Notes: generated by a model from the letters alone, not told the origin. A stretch of DNA of 64,000 nucleotides from Paraburkholderia flava (GCF_004359985.1 NZ_SMRO01000005.1:1-64000), one strand, 5' to 3'. Positions 1 to 10,239 are shown, counted from the first letter of the stretch. A program made the numbers and translations.

Positions 1-903
<903 letters not shown>

Positions 904-930
904 AATCGCTGGTTTGCTGTAGCAGTAACA

Positions 931-973
931 GGTGCCCGGGACCGGGCGCCCGCCTCCCAGGAAGGTGCCCGGT
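931..973 (+). promoter_or_regulatory. Two mutually exclusive hairpins between tuf and rpsJ (possible attenuator)
   Basis: Bases 931-938 can pair with 943-950 (8 bp, one G-T wobble, GGAC loop). Bases 941-950 can instead pair with 964-973 (10 bp, one wobble). The second hairpin is followed by a T-rich stretch (974-986), so it resembles an intrinsic terminator. The 9-mer GGTGCCCGG occurs at 931 and again at 964. The alternative pairing is seen directly; a regulatory role is inference, and the element could be a plain leaky terminator after tuf. Confidence 0.45.
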
Positions 974-1031
974 CTCTTGTTCTTTTTAATTTAGCGGTGC
1001 AATACCGCTTCGCTCTTTTCAAGGAAACATC

Positions 1032-1343
1032 ATGCAGAACCAGAAAATCCGCATTCGCCTGAAGGCTTTCGACTATCGTCTGATCGACCAGTCGGCAGCT
1101 GAAATCGTCGAGACCGCAAAGCGGACTGGCGCAATCGTTCGTGGCCCGGTGCCGCTGCCGACGCGCATCCAGCGCTTCGACATCCTGCGTTCGCCGCACG
1201 TCAACAAGACGTCGCGCGATCAGCTCGAAATCCGTACCCACCAACGCCTGATGGACATCGTCGACCCGACGGACAAGACCGTCGACGCGCTGATGAAGCT
1301 CGATCTGCCGGCAGGTGTGGACGTCGAAATCAAGCTGCAATAA
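1032..1343 (+). CDS. rpsJ: 30S ribosomal protein S10 (NusE)
   Basis: S10 is a 30S head protein and, as NusE, part of the antitermination complex with NusB. The 103 residues match the family length, with the conserved N-terminal core [14 protein letters not shown]. An AAGGAA ribosome site lies just before the ATG. It is the first gene of the S10 cluster. It is separated from rplC by about 200 bases that carry a promoter, so it may be transcribed partly with tuf and partly on its own. Identification is secure. Confidence 0.98.
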   Translation: MQNQKIRIRLKAFDYRLIDQSAAEIVETAKRTGAIVRGPVPLPTRIQRFDILRSPHVNKTSRDQLEIRTHQRLMDIVDPTDKTVDALMKLDLPAGVDVEIKLQ

Positions 1344-1393
1344 GGTTTCCAGCCGTCGTCCGATTCGTCGGGCGGCGCTAAGTCTTTGATTGC

Positions 1394-1422
1394 TTGCGGA
1401 AAACGAAAAGCCCCGCTATAAT
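1394..1422 (+). promoter_or_regulatory. Sigma70-type promoter upstream of rplC
   Basis: TTGCGG at 1394-1399 and a perfect TATAAT at 1417-1422 are separated by 17 bases, close to the sigma70 consensus. The expected start is near 1429. It would give rplC and the rest of the S10 cluster a promoter independent of tuf-rpsJ. Confidence 0.75.
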
Positions 1423-1429
1423 GGACGGC

Positions 1430-1528
1430 TTTTCGCGCATTTGCGCAAAAAAGTCGGCGCGATTTGCCCGGTATCGACCGGTCAGCGCCGGCATTTTGTA
1501 AATTAGCCCCGACCAATCGCAGTCGGGA
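1430..1528 (+). promoter_or_regulatory. Structured leader of the rplC transcript
   Basis: The predicted untranslated leader contains a two-part stem, CGGCGC (1455-1460) with GCGCCG (1485-1490), enclosing CCGGT (1468-1472) with ACCGG (1477-1481). A further stem pairs CCCGAC (1508-1513) with GTCGGG (1522-1527), ending three bases before the ribosome site of rplC. Leaders of S10 operons in gamma-proteobacteria bind L4; whether this one does is unknown. The pairing is seen; the function is inference. Confidence 0.45.
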
Positions 1529-1540
1529 ATGGAGAAAACG

Positions 1541-2200
1541 ATGAGCCTTGGACTCGTAGGTCGCAAGGTTGGCATGACCCGTATCTTTACGGCTGATGGG
1601 GACTCGATTCCCGTTACCGTGCTGGACGTGTCCGACAACCGCGTGACGCAGATCAAGACTGTTGAAACCGACGGCTACACGGCCGTTCAGGTTGCTTTCG
1701 GTACGCGTCGTGCATCGCGCGTGACGAAGCCGATCGCAGGTCATCTCGCCAAAGCCGGTGTTCAAGCCGGTGAAATCCTCAAGGAATTCCAGATCGATGC
1801 CGCCAAGGCAGCCGAGCTGTCCGCTGGCGCGGTGGTCGATGTCGATCTTTTCGAAGTGGGCCAGAAGGTCGACGTGCAAGGCGTGTCGATCGGTAAGGGC
1901 TACGCCGGTACCATCAAGCGTTACAACTTCGCATCCGGCCGTGCATCGCACGGTAACTCGCGCTCGCACAACGTGCCGGGCTCGATCGGTATGGCGCAGG
2001 ATCCGGGTCGCGTGTTCCCGGGTAAGCGCATGACCGGTCATATGGGTGACGACACCGTAACCGTGCAAAACCTCGAAATCGCTCGTATCGACGCCGACCG
2101 CAAGCTGTTGCTGGTCAAGGGCGCGATTCCGGGTGCGAAGGGTGGCAAGGTTATCGTGACGCCGGCAGTGAAGGCGCGTGCCGTGAAAGGAGCGAAATAA
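1541..2200 (+). CDS. rplC: 50S ribosomal protein L3
   Basis: L3 binds 23S rRNA domain VI early in assembly and reaches toward the peptidyl transferase centre. The 219 residues begin [16 protein letters not shown]. An in-frame ATG at 1529 is rejected because it overlaps the GGAG ribosome site (1531-1534), which serves the ATG at 1541. The conserved basic loop around [15 protein letters not shown] is present near residues 135-150. Its stop codon overlaps the rplD start by one base (TAATG), which implies coupled translation. Confidence 0.97.
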   Translation: MSLGLVGRKVGMTRIFTADGDSIPVTVLDVSDNRVTQIKTVETDGYTAVQVAFGTRRASRVTKPIAGHLAKAGVQAGEILKEFQIDAAKAAELSAGAVVDVDLFEVGQKVDVQGVSIGKGYAGTIKRYNFASGRASHGNSRSHNVPGSIGMAQDPGRVFPGKRMTGHMGDDTVTVQNLEIARIDADRKLLLVKGAIPGAKGGKVIVTPAVKARAVKGAK

Positions 2201-2820
2201 TGGAACTGAAGCTCCTTAATGCCAATGGCCAGGAAGGTGCTGGAGTCAGCGCGTCGGACGTCGTGTTCGGCCGTGACTACAACGAAGCCCTGATTCACCA
2301 GGTCGTGGTGGCCTACCAGGCCAACGCCCGTAGCGGCAACCGCGCGCAGAAGGATCGTGAGCAGGTCAAGCACACGACCAAGAAGCCGTGGCGTCAGAAG
2401 GGTACGGGTCGTGCCCGTGCCGGTATGTCGTCGAGCCCGTTGTGGCGCGGCGGTGGCCGTATCTTCCCGAATTCGCCGGAAGAAAACTTCTCGCACAAGG
2501 TCAACAAGAAGATGCATCGCGCAGGTCTCTGCTCGATCTTCTCGCAACTGGCTCGTGAAGGCCGCATCTCGGTCGTCGATGAACTGACGCTCGAAGCGCC
2601 GAAGACCAAGCTGCTGGCCGAAAAATTCAAGGCGATGGGTCTCGATTCCGTGCTGGTGATCACCGACACGGTTGACGAAAACCTGTACCTCGCGTCGCGC
2701 AACCTCGCCCACGTGGCGGTTGTCGAGCCGCGTTACGCCGACCCGCTGTCGTTGATCTACTTCAAGAAAGTGCTGATCACGAAAGCTGCGGTCGCCCAGA
2801 TCGAGGAGTTGCTGTCATGA
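2200..2820 (+). CDS. rplD: 50S ribosomal protein L4
   Basis: L4 lines the peptide exit tunnel and in enterobacteria also represses its own operon. The 206 residues include the long basic tunnel loop (about residues 45-100) with the [15 protein letters not shown] motif. The start overlaps the rplC stop and its own stop overlaps the rplW start by four bases, so the three genes are tightly coupled. A possible repression target is the structured leader before rplC, but this is not shown here. Confidence 0.98.
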   Translation: MELKLLNANGQEGAGVSASDVVFGRDYNEALIHQVVVAYQANARSGNRAQKDREQVKHTTKKPWRQKGTGRARAGMSSSPLWRGGGRIFPNSPEENFSHKVNKKMHRAGLCSIFSQLAREGRISVVDELTLEAPKTKLLAEKFKAMGLDSVLVITDTVDENLYLASRNLAHVAVVEPRYADPLSLIYFKKVLITKAAVAQIEELLS

Positions 2821-3131
2821 GCGAGATTCGCAAGAACGATCATCGTTTGATGCAGGTCCTGCTCGCGCCGGTGATCTCCGAAAAGGCGACGCTGGTAGCC
2901 GACAAGCACGAGCAGGTCGTGTTCGAAGTCGCACCGGATGCGACGAAGCAGGAAGTTAAGGCTGCTGTCGAGCTGCTGTTCAAGGTGGAAGTCAATTCCG
3001 TCAACGTGCTGGTCCAGAAGGGCAAAGCCAAGCGCTTTGGCCGTTTCATGGGCAAGCGCAAGGACGTGAAGAAAGCGTATGTCTGCCTGAAGCCCGGCCA
3101 GGAAATCAACTTTGAAGCGGAGGCCAAGTAA
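2817..3131 (+). CDS. rplW: 50S ribosomal protein L23
   Basis: L23 sits at the tunnel exit and is the docking point for trigger factor and signal recognition particle. The protein has 104 residues, with the usual core [20 protein letters not shown] near the N-terminus and a basic loop [20 protein letters not shown]. It overlaps rplD by four bases (ATGA) and is followed after two bases by rplB. No unusual features. Confidence 0.98.
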   Translation: MSEIRKNDHRLMQVLLAPVISEKATLVADKHEQVVFEVAPDATKQEVKAAVELLFKVEVNSVNVLVQKGKAKRFGRFMGKRKDVKKAYVCLKPGQEINFEAEAK

Positions 3132-3133
3132 TC

Positions 3134-3961
3134 ATGGCAATCGTTAAAGTTAAGCCGACTTCGCCGGGCCGCCGCGCGATGGTCAAGGTGGTCAACAAGG
3201 ATCTGCATAAGGGCAAGCCGTTCGCACCGCTGCTCGATTCGCAGAGCGTGACTGCCGGCCGTAACAACAACGGCCACATCACCACGCGTCATAAGGGCGG
3301 TGGCCATAAGCAACAGTATCGTATCGTCGACTTCAAGCGTACGAAGGACGGCATTCCGGCTAAGGTCGAGCGTCTCGAATACGATCCGAACCGTAGCGCG
3401 AACATCGCGCTGGTTCTGTACGCAGATGGCGAGCGTCGCTACATCATCGCGTCGAAGGGTATGACGGTCGGTCAGCAACTGCTGTCCGGTTCGGAAGCGC
3501 CGATCAAGGCAGGCAACACGCTGCCGATCCGCAACATCCCCGTCGGTACGACGATTCACTGCATCGAAATGCTGCCGGGCAAGGGCGCGCAAATCGCACG
3601 TTCGGCTGGTACGTCGGCAATGCTGCTGGCTCGCGAAGGCACGTACGCGCAGGTTCGTCTGCGCTCCGGCGAAATCCGCCGCGTGCACGTCGAGTGCCGC
3701 GCAACGATCGGTGAAGTGGGCAACGAAGAACATAGCCTCCGTCAAATCGGTAAGGCCGGCGCGAACCGCTGGCGCGGTATCCGTCCGACGGTGCGTGGCG
3801 TTGCGATGAACCCGGTCGATCACCCGCATGGTGGCGGTGAAGGCAAGACGGCAGCAGGTCGCCATCCGGTGAGCCCGTGGGGCACGCCGACGAAGGGCTA
3901 CCGCACTCGCAGCAACAAGCGCACGACGACGATGATCGTCCAGCGCCGTCACAAGCGCTAA
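3134..3961 (+). CDS. rplB: 50S ribosomal protein L2
   Basis: L2 is a core 50S protein needed for subunit association and peptidyl transferase activity. The 275 residues match the family length. The near-universal HPHGGGEG motif with its histidine is present near residue 230, and the basic C-terminal tail ends IVQRRHKR. The ribosome site is within the end of rplW, two bases upstream of the start. Identification is secure. Confidence 0.99.
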   Translation: MAIVKVKPTSPGRRAMVKVVNKDLHKGKPFAPLLDSQSVTAGRNNNGHITTRHKGGGHKQQYRIVDFKRTKDGIPAKVERLEYDPNRSANIALVLYADGERRYIIASKGMTVGQQLLSGSEAPIKAGNTLPIRNIPVGTTIHCIEMLPGKGAQIARSAGTSAMLLAREGTYAQVRLRSGEIRRVHVECRATIGEVGNEEHSLRQIGKAGANRWRGIRPTVRGVAMNPVDHPHGGGEGKTAAGRHPVSPWGTPTKGYRTRSNKRTTTMIVQRRHKR

Positions 3962-3971
3962 GGAGTAGGCA

Positions 3972-4247
3972 ATGGCACGTTCTGTTAAAAAAGGTCCGTT
4001 CTGCGACGCCCATTTGCTGAAGAAGGTTGAGGCGGCTGCAGCTACGCGTGACAAGAAACCGATCAAGACCTGGTCGCGTCGTTCGACGATCCTTCCCGAC
4101 TTCATCGGTCTGACGATCGCCGTTCATAACGGCCGTCAACACGTTCCGGTGTACGTCTCGGAAAACATGGTCGGCCACAAGCTTGGCGAGTTTGCATTGA
4201 CCCGTACGTTCAAGGGTCATGCAGCCGACAAGAAGGCCAAGAAATAA
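3972..4247 (+). CDS. rpsS: 30S ribosomal protein S19
   Basis: S19 forms the head complex with S13 and contacts the A-site tRNA region. The 91 residues start [15 protein letters not shown] and include the WSRRSTI and GHKLGEF motifs typical of the family. A TAAGGAG ribosome site, overlapping the rplB stop, precedes the start. The gene lies ten bases after rplB in the standard S10 order. Confidence 0.98.
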   Translation: MARSVKKGPFCDAHLLKKVEAAAATRDKKPIKTWSRRSTILPDFIGLTIAVHNGRQHVPVYVSENMVGHKLGEFALTRTFKGHAADKKAKK

Positions 4248-4257
4248 GGGGCTCATG

Positions 4258-4587
4258 ATGGAAGTGAAAGCAATTCATCGCGGTGCCCGCATCTCGGCGC
4301 AGAAAACGCGCCTTGTGGCTGACCAGATCCGCGGTTTGCCGGTCGACAAGGCGCTGAACGTTCTGACGTTCTCGCCGAAGAAAGCGGCTGGCATCGTGAA
4401 AAAGGTCGTGCTGTCGGCGATCGCGAATGCGGAGCACAACGAAGGCGCTGATATCGATGAGCTCAAGATCACGAGCATCTACATCGATAAGGCTGCGTCG
4501 CTCAAGCGGTTCACCGCGCGCGCTAAAGGCCGCGGCAACCGCATCGAGAAGCAATCCTGTCACATCACTGTGACGGTCGGGAATTAA
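4258..4587 (+). CDS. rplV: 50S ribosomal protein L22
   Basis: L22 extends a beta hairpin into the exit tunnel and contacts all 23S rRNA domains. With the start at 4258 it has 109 residues ([16 protein letters not shown]), the usual length here. Two adjacent ATGs occur at 4255 and 4258. The second is preferred because it lies six bases after the GGGG ribosome site (4248-4251). A longer reading from 4219 would lie inside rpsS and is rejected. The GRGNRIEK hairpin motif is present near residue 90. Confidence 0.96.
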   Translation: MEVKAIHRGARISAQKTRLVADQIRGLPVDKALNVLTFSPKKAAGIVKKVVLSAIANAEHNEGADIDELKITSIYIDKAASLKRFTARAKGRGNRIEKQSCHITVTVGN

Positions 4588-4598
4588 GGAGCCATACG

Positions 4599-5414
4599 AT
4601 GGGACAGAAAATTCATCCGACTGGCTTCCGTTTGGCCGTCAGCCGCAATTGGGCTTCGCGTTGGTACGCCAACAACAGCAATTTCGCGGCGATGTTGCAG
4701 GAAGACATCGGTGTTCGTGAATACCTGAAGAAGAAGCTGAAGAACGCTTCGGTGGGCCGTGTGGTGATCGAGCGTCCGGCAAAGAACGCGCGTATCACGA
4801 TTTACAGCTCGCGTCCGGGTGTTGTCATCGGCAAGAAGGGCGAGGATATCGAACTGCTGAAGTCGGAACTGCAACGCCGCATGGGCGTGCCGGTCCACGT
4901 CAACATCGAAGAAATCCGTAAGCCGGAAACCGATGCGCAACTGATCGCCGATTCGATCACGCAACAGCTCGAGCGCCGGATCATGTTCCGTCGCGCGATG
5001 AAGCGCGCGATGCAAAACGCGATGCGTCTGGGTGCTCAAGGCATCAAGATCATGAGCGCCGGTCGCCTGAACGGCATCGAAATCGCCCGTACCGAGTGGT
5101 ATCGCGAAGGTCGCGTGCCGCTTCATACGCTGCGCGCGGACATCGACTACGCGACCTCGGAAGCGAAGACGACGTACGGCATCATCGGCGTCAAGGTGTG
5201 GGTCTACAAGGGCGACACGCTCGGCCGCAATGACGCGCCGGTGGTGGAAGAAGTTGCCGAAGAAAAGCGCCCCCGCCGCAACGCACGTCCGGGTGGCGAT
5301 CGCCGTCCGCGTCGCGATGGTGAAGGTGGTGCTCCGGCAGGTGCACGCCGTGGCGCACCGCGTCGTACGGGTGGTGCTGGCGGCGCCGGCGGCGACGGCA
5401 AGACTGGAGAATAA
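4599..5414 (+). CDS. rpsC: 30S ribosomal protein S3 with Gly/Arg-rich tail
   Basis: S3 forms the mRNA entry channel with S4 and S5. The 271 residues show the KH domain with the [11 protein letters not shown] loop near residues 75-85 and the C-terminal domain ending about residue 215. Beyond it is a tail of roughly 50 residues rich in Arg, Gly and Ala (from about 222), much longer than the tail of E. coli S3 (233 residues in total). The tail is low-complexity and probably disordered. An AAGGAG site precedes the start. Confidence 0.97.
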   Translation: MGQKIHPTGFRLAVSRNWASRWYANNSNFAAMLQEDIGVREYLKKKLKNASVGRVVIERPAKNARITIYSSRPGVVIGKKGEDIELLKSELQRRMGVPVHVNIEEIRKPETDAQLIADSITQQLERRIMFRRAMKRAMQNAMRLGAQGIKIMSAGRLNGIEIARTEWYREGRVPLHTLRADIDYATSEAKTTYGIIGVKVWVYKGDTLGRNDAPVVEEVAEEKRPRRNARPGGDRRPRRDGEGGAPAGARRGAPRRTGGAGGAGGDGKTGE

Positions 5415-5416
5415 CG

Positions 5417-5833
5417 ATGCTGCAACCGAAACGCAGGAAGTATCGCAAAGAGCAGAAGGGTCGTAACACCGGTGTGGCTACTCGCGGCAACGCGGTGTCG
5501 TTCGGTGAGTACGGTCTGAAGTCTATCGGTCGCGGCCGCCTGACGGCTCGTCAGATTGAAGCGGCGCGTCGTGCCATGACGCGTCACATCAAGCGCGGCG
5601 GCCGGATCTGGATCCGCATTTTCCCGGACAAGCCGATTTCGCATAAGCCGGCGGAAGTACGTATGGGTAACGGTAAGGGTAACCCGGAGTACTACGTCGC
5701 TGAAATCCAGCCGGGCAAGATGCTGTACGAAATGGACGGCGTAACCGAAGAACTGGCACGCGAAGCGTTCCGTCTGGCTGCAGCGAAGCTGCCGCTCAAG
5801 ACGACGTTTATCGTTCGTCAGCTCGGCGCCTAA
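5417..5833 (+). CDS. rplP: 50S ribosomal protein L16
   Basis: L16 helps organise the A site of the 50S subunit and joins late in assembly. The 138 residues begin [16 protein letters not shown] and contain the conserved [13 protein letters not shown] segment near residue 80. The ribosome site GGAG lies in the end of rpsC, two bases before the start. Standard position in the S10 cluster. Confidence 0.98.
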   Translation: MLQPKRRKYRKEQKGRNTGVATRGNAVSFGEYGLKSIGRGRLTARQIEAARRAMTRHIKRGGRIWIRIFPDKPISHKPAEVRMGNGKGNPEYYVAEIQPGKMLYEMDGVTEELAREAFRLAAAKLPLKTTFIVRQLGA

Positions 5834-5843
5834 GGAGTAAACG

Positions 5844-6038
5844 ATGAAGGCTTCCGAACTTCACCAGAAAGACCAGGCCGCGCTCAACAAGGAGCTGTCG
5901 GACCTGTTGAAGGCGCAATTCGGCCTGCGCATGCAACTCGCGACCCAGCAGCTCACGAACACGAGCCAGCTGAAGAAGGTTCGTCGCGACATCGCACGTG
6001 TGCGGACCGTCCTGACTGAGAAGGCGAACCAGAAATGA
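5844..6038 (+). CDS. rpmC: 50S ribosomal protein L29
   Basis: L29 is a small helical protein beside L23 at the tunnel exit. The 64 residues form two predicted helices, with the typical [20 protein letters not shown] segment in the middle. A TAAGGAG site, overlapping the rplP stop, precedes the start. The stop overlaps the rpsQ start as ATGA. Confidence 0.97.
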   Translation: MKASELHQKDQAALNKELSDLLKAQFGLRMQLATQQLTNTSQLKKVRRDIARVRTVLTEKANQK

Positions 6039-6307
6039 ACGATAGCGTGAAAACCTCGCTTAAGCGGACGCTGGTCGGCAAGGTCGTCAGCAACAAGATG
6101 GACAAGACGGTTACCGTGCTGGTCGAGCACCGCGTGAAGCATCCGATTTACGGCAAGTATGTCGTGCGCTCGAAGAAGTACCACGCGCATGATGAAGCGA
6201 ACACCTATAACGAGGGTGACCTCGTCGAAATCCAGGAAACTCGTCCGATCGCAAAGACGAAGGCCTGGACGGTGTCGCGCCTTGTTGAAGCTGCTCGCGT
6301 GATCTAA
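6035..6307 (+). CDS. rpsQ: 30S ribosomal protein S17
   Basis: S17 is a primary 16S rRNA binding protein with an OB fold. The 90 residues contain the expected [16 protein letters not shown] strand near residue 20 and the KYHAHDE segment. It overlaps rpmC by four bases and is the last gene of the S10 cluster; a promoter and long leader follow before rplN. Confidence 0.97.
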   Translation: MNDSVKTSLKRTLVGKVVSNKMDKTVTVLVEHRVKHPIYGKYVVRSKKYHAHDEANTYNEGDLVEIQETRPIAKTKAWTVSRLVEAARVI

Positions 6308-6351
6308 GATCGCGCCGCGGTAGATGTCCCTGAAATTGCAGTAAGTTTAGC

Positions 6352-6379
6352 TTGCAAGGCCGGGATTATTTGTTATAAT
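6352..6379 (+). promoter_or_regulatory. Sigma70-type promoter upstream of rplN (spc cluster)
   Basis: TTGCAA at 6352-6357 and a perfect TATAAT at 6374-6379 are separated by 16 bases. The predicted start is near 6386. This would drive the spc and alpha clusters independently of the S10 cluster. Confidence 0.78.
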
Positions 6380-6385
6380 CTCGGT

Positions 6386-6596
6386 CTTCCCTCGTTATGG
6401 GAGCCCCGTCGCGGGCGAAGTTGGTGGGGGAAGCGGGTCGGGCGCCAGTCTGAGCCGAAAGATTCACCGGATTGCGATGGCGGGTTTCGTCGGCCGTCGC
6501 TGCTGTTCTAACCCAAGCGGCCAGTTGGCTGACGGGACCAAGACTGACTGGGTGTGCCATGGTGGTGCAACCGGATTAAGTTGGGAAAGATAAACC
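6386..6596 (+). promoter_or_regulatory. Long untranslated leader before rplN
   Basis: About 210 bases lie between the predicted start and the rplN ATG, and I see no convincing ORF in them. The stretch is G-rich, with short self-complementary pieces and a near-repeat (ACCGGATTGCG, then AACCGGATTAAG). In E. coli the spc operon is repressed by S8 at rplE. A leader of this size upstream of rplN could be a ribosomal-protein or other RNA sensor, but that is inference. Confidence 0.4.
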
Positions 6597-6965
6597 ATGA
6601 TCCAGACCGAAACTCGGCTTGAAGTGGCCGACAACACAGGTGCGCGTGAAGTCATGTGCATCAAGGTGCTCGGCGGCTCGAAGCGTCGTTATGCCAGCAT
6701 CGGCGACATCATCAAGGTGACTGTCAAAGAGGCAACGCCGCGCGGACGCGTGAAGAAAGGCGAGATTTACAACGCCGTGGTGGTTCGCACCGCCAAGGGC
6801 GTGCGCCGTCAAGACGGCTCGCTGATCAAGTTCGATGGCAATGCCGCCGTGCTTTTGAATACCAAGCTCGAGCCTATCGGTACCCGTATTTTCGGGCCGG
6901 TCACGCGTGAGTTGCGTAGCGAACGGTTTATGAAGATCGTTTCGCTGGCGCCGGAAGTGCTGTAA
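6597..6965 (+). CDS. rplN: 50S ribosomal protein L14
   Basis: L14 lies at the subunit interface, forms intersubunit bridges and is the docking site for the silencing factor RsfS. The 122 residues begin [19 protein letters not shown], typical of the family, with the conserved [10 protein letters not shown] near the C-terminus. It is the first gene of the spc cluster, behind its own promoter and a 210-base leader. Confidence 0.98.
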   Translation: MIQTETRLEVADNTGAREVMCIKVLGGSKRRYASIGDIIKVTVKEATPRGRVKKGEIYNAVVVRTAKGVRRQDGSLIKFDGNAAVLLNTKLEPIGTRIFGPVTRELRSERFMKIVSLAPEVL

Positions 6966-6975
6966 GGGAGTCGCG

Positions 6976-7284
6976 ATGAACAAGATTCGCAAGGGTGATG
7001 AAGTCATCGTTGTCACCGGCAAGGACAAGGGCAAGCGCGGCGTCGTGCTGGCTATCGGCGAAGAGCATGTAACCGTCGAGGGCATCAACATCGCCAAGAA
7101 GCATGTCAAGCCGAATCCGATGAAGGGTACGACGGGCGGCGTGGAAGCAAAGACGATGCCGTTGCATATTTCGAACGTCGCGCTGGTCGACGCGAATGGC
7201 AAGCCGTCGCGTGTCGGCATCAAGGTCGAAGGAGACAAGAAGGTTCGTTTCCTGAAGTCGACCGGTGCTGTGCTAAGCGCCTGA
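6976..7284 (+). CDS. rplX: 50S ribosomal protein L24
   Basis: L24 starts 50S assembly by binding the 5' end of 23S rRNA. The 102 residues contain the KOW motif ([20 protein letters not shown]) at the N-terminus. An AGGGAG site precedes the start. Ten bases separate it from rplN and sixteen from rplE. Confidence 0.97.
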   Translation: MNKIRKGDEVIVVTGKDKGKRGVVLAIGEEHVTVEGINIAKKHVKPNPMKGTTGGVEAKTMPLHISNVALVDANGKPSRVGIKVEGDKKVRFLKSTGAVLSA

Positions 7285-7300
7285 CGCTGCGGAGTGAAAA

Positions 7301-7840
7301 ATGGCACGTTTGCAAGAGTTTTATAAAGAGAAGGTTGTCCCCGGCCTGACCGAGAAGTTCGGTTACAAGTCCGTGATGGAAGTGCCGCGCATCACCAAGA
7401 TCACCCTGAACATGGGCCTTGGCGAAGCCGTCGCTGACAAGAAGATCATCGAAAACGCTGTGGGCGATCTGACGAAGATCGCAGGTCAGAAGCCGGTGAT
7501 CACGAAGGCGCGCAAGGCAATTGCCGGCTTCAAGATCCGTCAGGGCTATCCGATCGGTGCAATGGTCACGTTGCGTGGCCAGGCGATGTACGAATTTCTG
7601 GACCGTTTCGTGACGGTTGCGCTCCCCCGTGTGCGCGACTTCCGTGGCGTGTCGGGTCGTGCGTTCGACGGTCGCGGCAACTACAACATCGGTGTGAAAG
7701 AGCAGATCATTTTCCCCGAAATTGACTACGACAAGATCGACGCGCTGCGTGGGCTGAACATCAGCATCACGACGACCGCGAAGACTGACGACGAAGCAAA
7801 GGCACTGCTCGCCAGCTTCAAGTTCCCGTTCAGAAACTGA
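7301..7840 (+). CDS. rplE: 50S ribosomal protein L5
   Basis: L5 binds 5S rRNA in the central protuberance and contacts S13 through bridge B1b. The 179 residues show the family segments [11 protein letters not shown] near residue 30 and [17 protein letters not shown] near residue 110. A CGGAG site precedes the start. Standard spc order. Confidence 0.98.
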   Translation: MARLQEFYKEKVVPGLTEKFGYKSVMEVPRITKITLNMGLGEAVADKKIIENAVGDLTKIAGQKPVITKARKAIAGFKIRQGYPIGAMVTLRGQAMYEFLDRFVTVALPRVRDFRGVSGRAFDGRGNYNIGVKEQIIFPEIDYDKIDALRGLNISITTTAKTDDEAKALLASFKFPFRN

Positions 7841-7847
7841 GGTTACC

Positions 7848-8153
7848 GTGGCTAAACTGGCACTGATCGAACGTGAAAAGAAGCGCGCCCGCCTTGCCGC
7901 GAAGTTCGCCCCGAAGCGCACCGCGCTGAAGGCGATCATCGACGACCAAAGCAAGACGGACGAAGAGCGCTATGCGGCGCGTCTGGAGTTGCAGCAACTG
8001 CCGCGCAATTCGAACCCGACCCGTAAGCGCAATCGTTGCGCGATTACTGGTCGCCCGCGCGGCACGTTCCGTAAATTCGGCCTTGCGCGTAACAAGATTC
8101 GCGAAATCGCGTTCCGCGGCGAGATCCCTGGCCTGACCAAGGCGAGCTGGTAA
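7848..8153 (+). CDS. rpsN: 30S ribosomal protein S14 (zinc-free form), GTG start
   Basis: S14 is a late-binding protein of the 30S head. The 101 residues lack the CxxC pairs of the zinc-binding form, so this is the long C-minus type usual in proteobacteria. The C-terminal motif [20 protein letters not shown] is present. The start is GTG, seven bases after the rplE stop; no ATG fits the conserved beginning [12 protein letters not shown]. Confidence 0.96.
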   Translation: MAKLALIEREKKRARLAAKFAPKRTALKAIIDDQSKTDEERYAARLELQQLPRNSNPTRKRNRCAITGRPRGTFRKFGLARNKIREIAFRGEIPGLTKASW

Positions 8154-8167
8154 TAGGAGAGACGTAA

Positions 8168-8563
8168 ATGAGCATGAGTGATCCTATCGCCGATATGCTG
8201 ACTCGCATCCGCAATGCGCAGATGGTCGAGAAGGTGTCGGTGACTATGCCCTCGTCGAAAGTCAAGATTGCGATTGCGCAGGTCCTGAAGGACGAAGGCT
8301 ATATCGACGATTTCGCAGTGAAGTCGGAAGGCGCGAAGTCGGAACTGAATATTGCGTTGAAGTACTACGCCGGCCGTCCGGTTATCGAGCGCCTTGAACG
8401 CGTCTCGAAGCCCGGTCTGCGCGTGTACCGTGGCCGCAACGACATTCCCCAGGTCATGAATGGCCTCGGTGTGGCGATTGTTTCGACGCCGAAGGGCGTG
8501 ATGACGGACCGCAAGGCGCGCGCTACGGGCGTGGGCGGCGAAGTCATCTGCTACGTCGCTTAA
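8168..8563 (+). CDS. rpsH: 30S ribosomal protein S8
   Basis: S8 is a primary binder of the central domain of 16S rRNA and represses the spc operon in E. coli. The 131 residues include [14 protein letters not shown] at the N-terminus and the C-terminal [27 protein letters not shown] site precedes the start. Whether its repressor target here lies near rplE or in the leader before rplN cannot be read directly. Confidence 0.98.
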   Translation: MSMSDPIADMLTRIRNAQMVEKVSVTMPSSKVKIAIAQVLKDEGYIDDFAVKSEGAKSELNIALKYYAGRPVIERLERVSKPGLRVYRGRNDIPQVMNGLGVAIVSTPKGVMTDRKARATGVGGEVICYVA

Positions 8564-8581
8564 GCCGAAGGGAGAAGAAAC

Positions 8582-9112
8582 ATGTCTCGAGTAGGTAAAA
8601 GCCCAATCACGCTGCAAGGCGCGGAAGTGGCATTGAGCGGCGATCGCATCACCGTCAAGGGGCCGCTGGGTACGATTTCGCAGGCTGCGAATCAGCTCGT
8701 GAAGGTGATGAACGACAACGGCGTCATCAAGTTCGAGCCGGTCGACGAAAGCCGCGAAGCAAATGCGATGTCGGGCACGATGCGCGCGTTGGTCGCGAAC
8801 ATGGTGCTGGGCGTCACGAAGGGTTTCGAGCGCAAGCTGACGCTGGTTGGCGTCGGTTATCGCGCACAGGCACAAGGCGACAAGCTGAATCTGTCGCTGG
8901 GTTTCTCGCACCCTGTGGTGCACCAGATGCCGGAAGGCATTAAGGCTGAAACCCCGTCGCAGACCGAAATCGTGATCAAGGGAATCGACAAGCAGAAGGT
9001 CGGCCAGGTAGCTGCGGAAGTGCGCGGTTACCGCCCGCCCGAGCCCTATAAGGGCAAGGGTGTGCGTTACGCCGACGAAGTCGTGATCCTTAAAGAAACG
9101 AAGAAGAAGTAA
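8582..9112 (+). CDS. rplF: 50S ribosomal protein L6
   Basis: L6 sits near the factor-binding site next to the sarcin-ricin loop. The 176 residues start MSRVGKSPI and show the C-terminal signature [20 protein letters not shown] near residue 150. A GGGAG ribosome site is present. Ordinary member of the spc cluster. Confidence 0.98.
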   Translation: MSRVGKSPITLQGAEVALSGDRITVKGPLGTISQAANQLVKVMNDNGVIKFEPVDESREANAMSGTMRALVANMVLGVTKGFERKLTLVGVGYRAQAQGDKLNLSLGFSHPVVHQMPEGIKAETPSQTEIVIKGIDKQKVGQVAAEVRGYRPPEPYKGKGVRYADEVVILKETKKK

Positions 9113-9124
9113 GGGTGCGCAATC

Positions 9125-9490
9125 ATGGATAAGACTCAATCTCGCCTGCGCCGCGCTCGTCAGACGCGTATCAAGATCTCTGAGCTGCAGGTCGCGCGTC
9201 TCGCCGTGCATCGCACGAACACGCACATCTACGCACAGGTGTTCTCGCCGTGCGGCACCAAGGTGCTCGCCAGCGCGTCGACGCTCGAAGCCGAAGTGCG
9301 TGCGCAACTGGCTGACAAGACGGGCAAGGGCGGCAACGTCGCCGCTGCCACGCTGATCGGCAAGCGCATCGCAGAAAAGGCTAAGGCTGCCGGCATCGAA
9401 TCCGTCGCCTTCGACCGCTCGGGTTTCCGCTACCACGGCCGCGTGAAAGCGCTGGCTGATGCGGCGCGTGAAGCCGGGCTCAAGTTCTAA
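9125..9490 (+). CDS. rplR: 50S ribosomal protein L18
   Basis: L18 binds 5S rRNA and helps anchor it to the 50S subunit. The 121 residues show a basic N-terminus rich in arginine and the C-terminal [20 protein letters not shown] typical of the family. It is twelve bases downstream of rplF and fourteen upstream of rpsE. Confidence 0.97.
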   Translation: MDKTQSRLRRARQTRIKISELQVARLAVHRTNTHIYAQVFSPCGTKVLASASTLEAEVRAQLADKTGKGGNVAAATLIGKRIAEKAKAAGIESVAFDRSGFRYHGRVKALADAAREAGLKF

Positions 9491-9504
9491 GGGAAGAATT
9501 CGTC

Positions 9505-10023
9505 ATGGCAAAGATGCAAGCGAAAGTTCAGGCTGACGAACGCGACGACGGCCTTCGTGAAAAGATGATCTCGGTCAATCGCGTGACCAAGGTCGTGAAG
9601 GGTGGCCGTATTCTCGGCTTCGCCGCACTGACCGTGGTTGGCGATGGCGATGGCCGTGTCGGTATGGGCAAGGGCAAGGCGAAGGAAGTGCCGGTTGCTG
9701 TCCAGAAGGCAATGGAACAGGCTCGCCGCAACATGTTCAAGGTGCCGCTCAAGAACGGTACGCTGCAACACGAAGTGCACGGTAAGCATGGCGCATCGAC
9801 GGTCCTCCTCGCTCCGGCGAAGGACGGTACCGGTGTGATCGCCGGCGGCCCGATGCGCGCAGTGTTCGACGTGATGGGCGTGCAGAACGTTGTGGCGAAG
9901 AGCCACGGTTCGACGAATCCGTACAACCTCGTTCGTGCAACGCTCGACGGTCTGCGCAAGCAGTCCACGCCGGGTGACATCGCGGCGAAGCGTGGTAAGT
10001 CCGTCGAAGAAATTCTGGGCTAA
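9505..10023 (+). CDS. rpsE: 30S ribosomal protein S5
   Basis: S5 stabilises the 30S body with S4 and S8 and contributes to decoding fidelity and mRNA helicase activity. The 172 residues contain the dsRNA-binding-like N-domain with [19 protein letters not shown] near residue 35 and the C-domain with GAGPMRAV replaced by the related [26 protein letters not shown] site precedes the start. Confidence 0.97.
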   Translation: MAKMQAKVQADERDDGLREKMISVNRVTKVVKGGRILGFAALTVVGDGDGRVGMGKGKAKEVPVAVQKAMEQARRNMFKVPLKNGTLQHEVHGKHGASTVLLAPAKDGTGVIAGGPMRAVFDVMGVQNVVAKSHGSTNPYNLVRATLDGLRKQSTPGDIAAKRGKSVEEILG

Positions 10024-10034
10024 AGGTGGGCACC

Positions 10035-10217
10035 ATGTCTGAAAAAACTGTCAAGGTTCAGCTCGTCAAGAGCCTGATTGGGACCCGCGAGACGCATCGT
10101 GCAACGGTGCGTGGCTTGGGCCTGCGCCGCCTCAACTCGGTTAGCGAGTTGCAGGATACGCCGGCGGTCCGCGGCATGATCAACAAGGTCTCGTACCTCG
10201 TTAAGGTCATCGGCTAA
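10035..10217 (+). CDS. rpmD: 50S ribosomal protein L30
   Basis: L30 is a small peripheral 50S protein. With the ATG at 10035 it has 60 residues ([16 protein letters not shown]). A longer in-frame reading from a GTG at 10026 is rejected because the AAGGTGGG ribosome site (10023-10030) overlaps it and fits the downstream ATG. The gene is within the spc cluster, between rpsE and rplO. Confidence 0.95.
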   Translation: MSEKTVKVQLVKSLIGTRETHRATVRGLGLRRLNSVSELQDTPAVRGMINKVSYLVKVIG

Positions 10218-10239
10218 GGCTTCCGACTAGGAGTTGATA

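Noticed and set aside
1529..1540. Upstream ATG for rplC
   Set aside because: It overlaps the Shine-Dalgarno sequence of the ATG at 1541.
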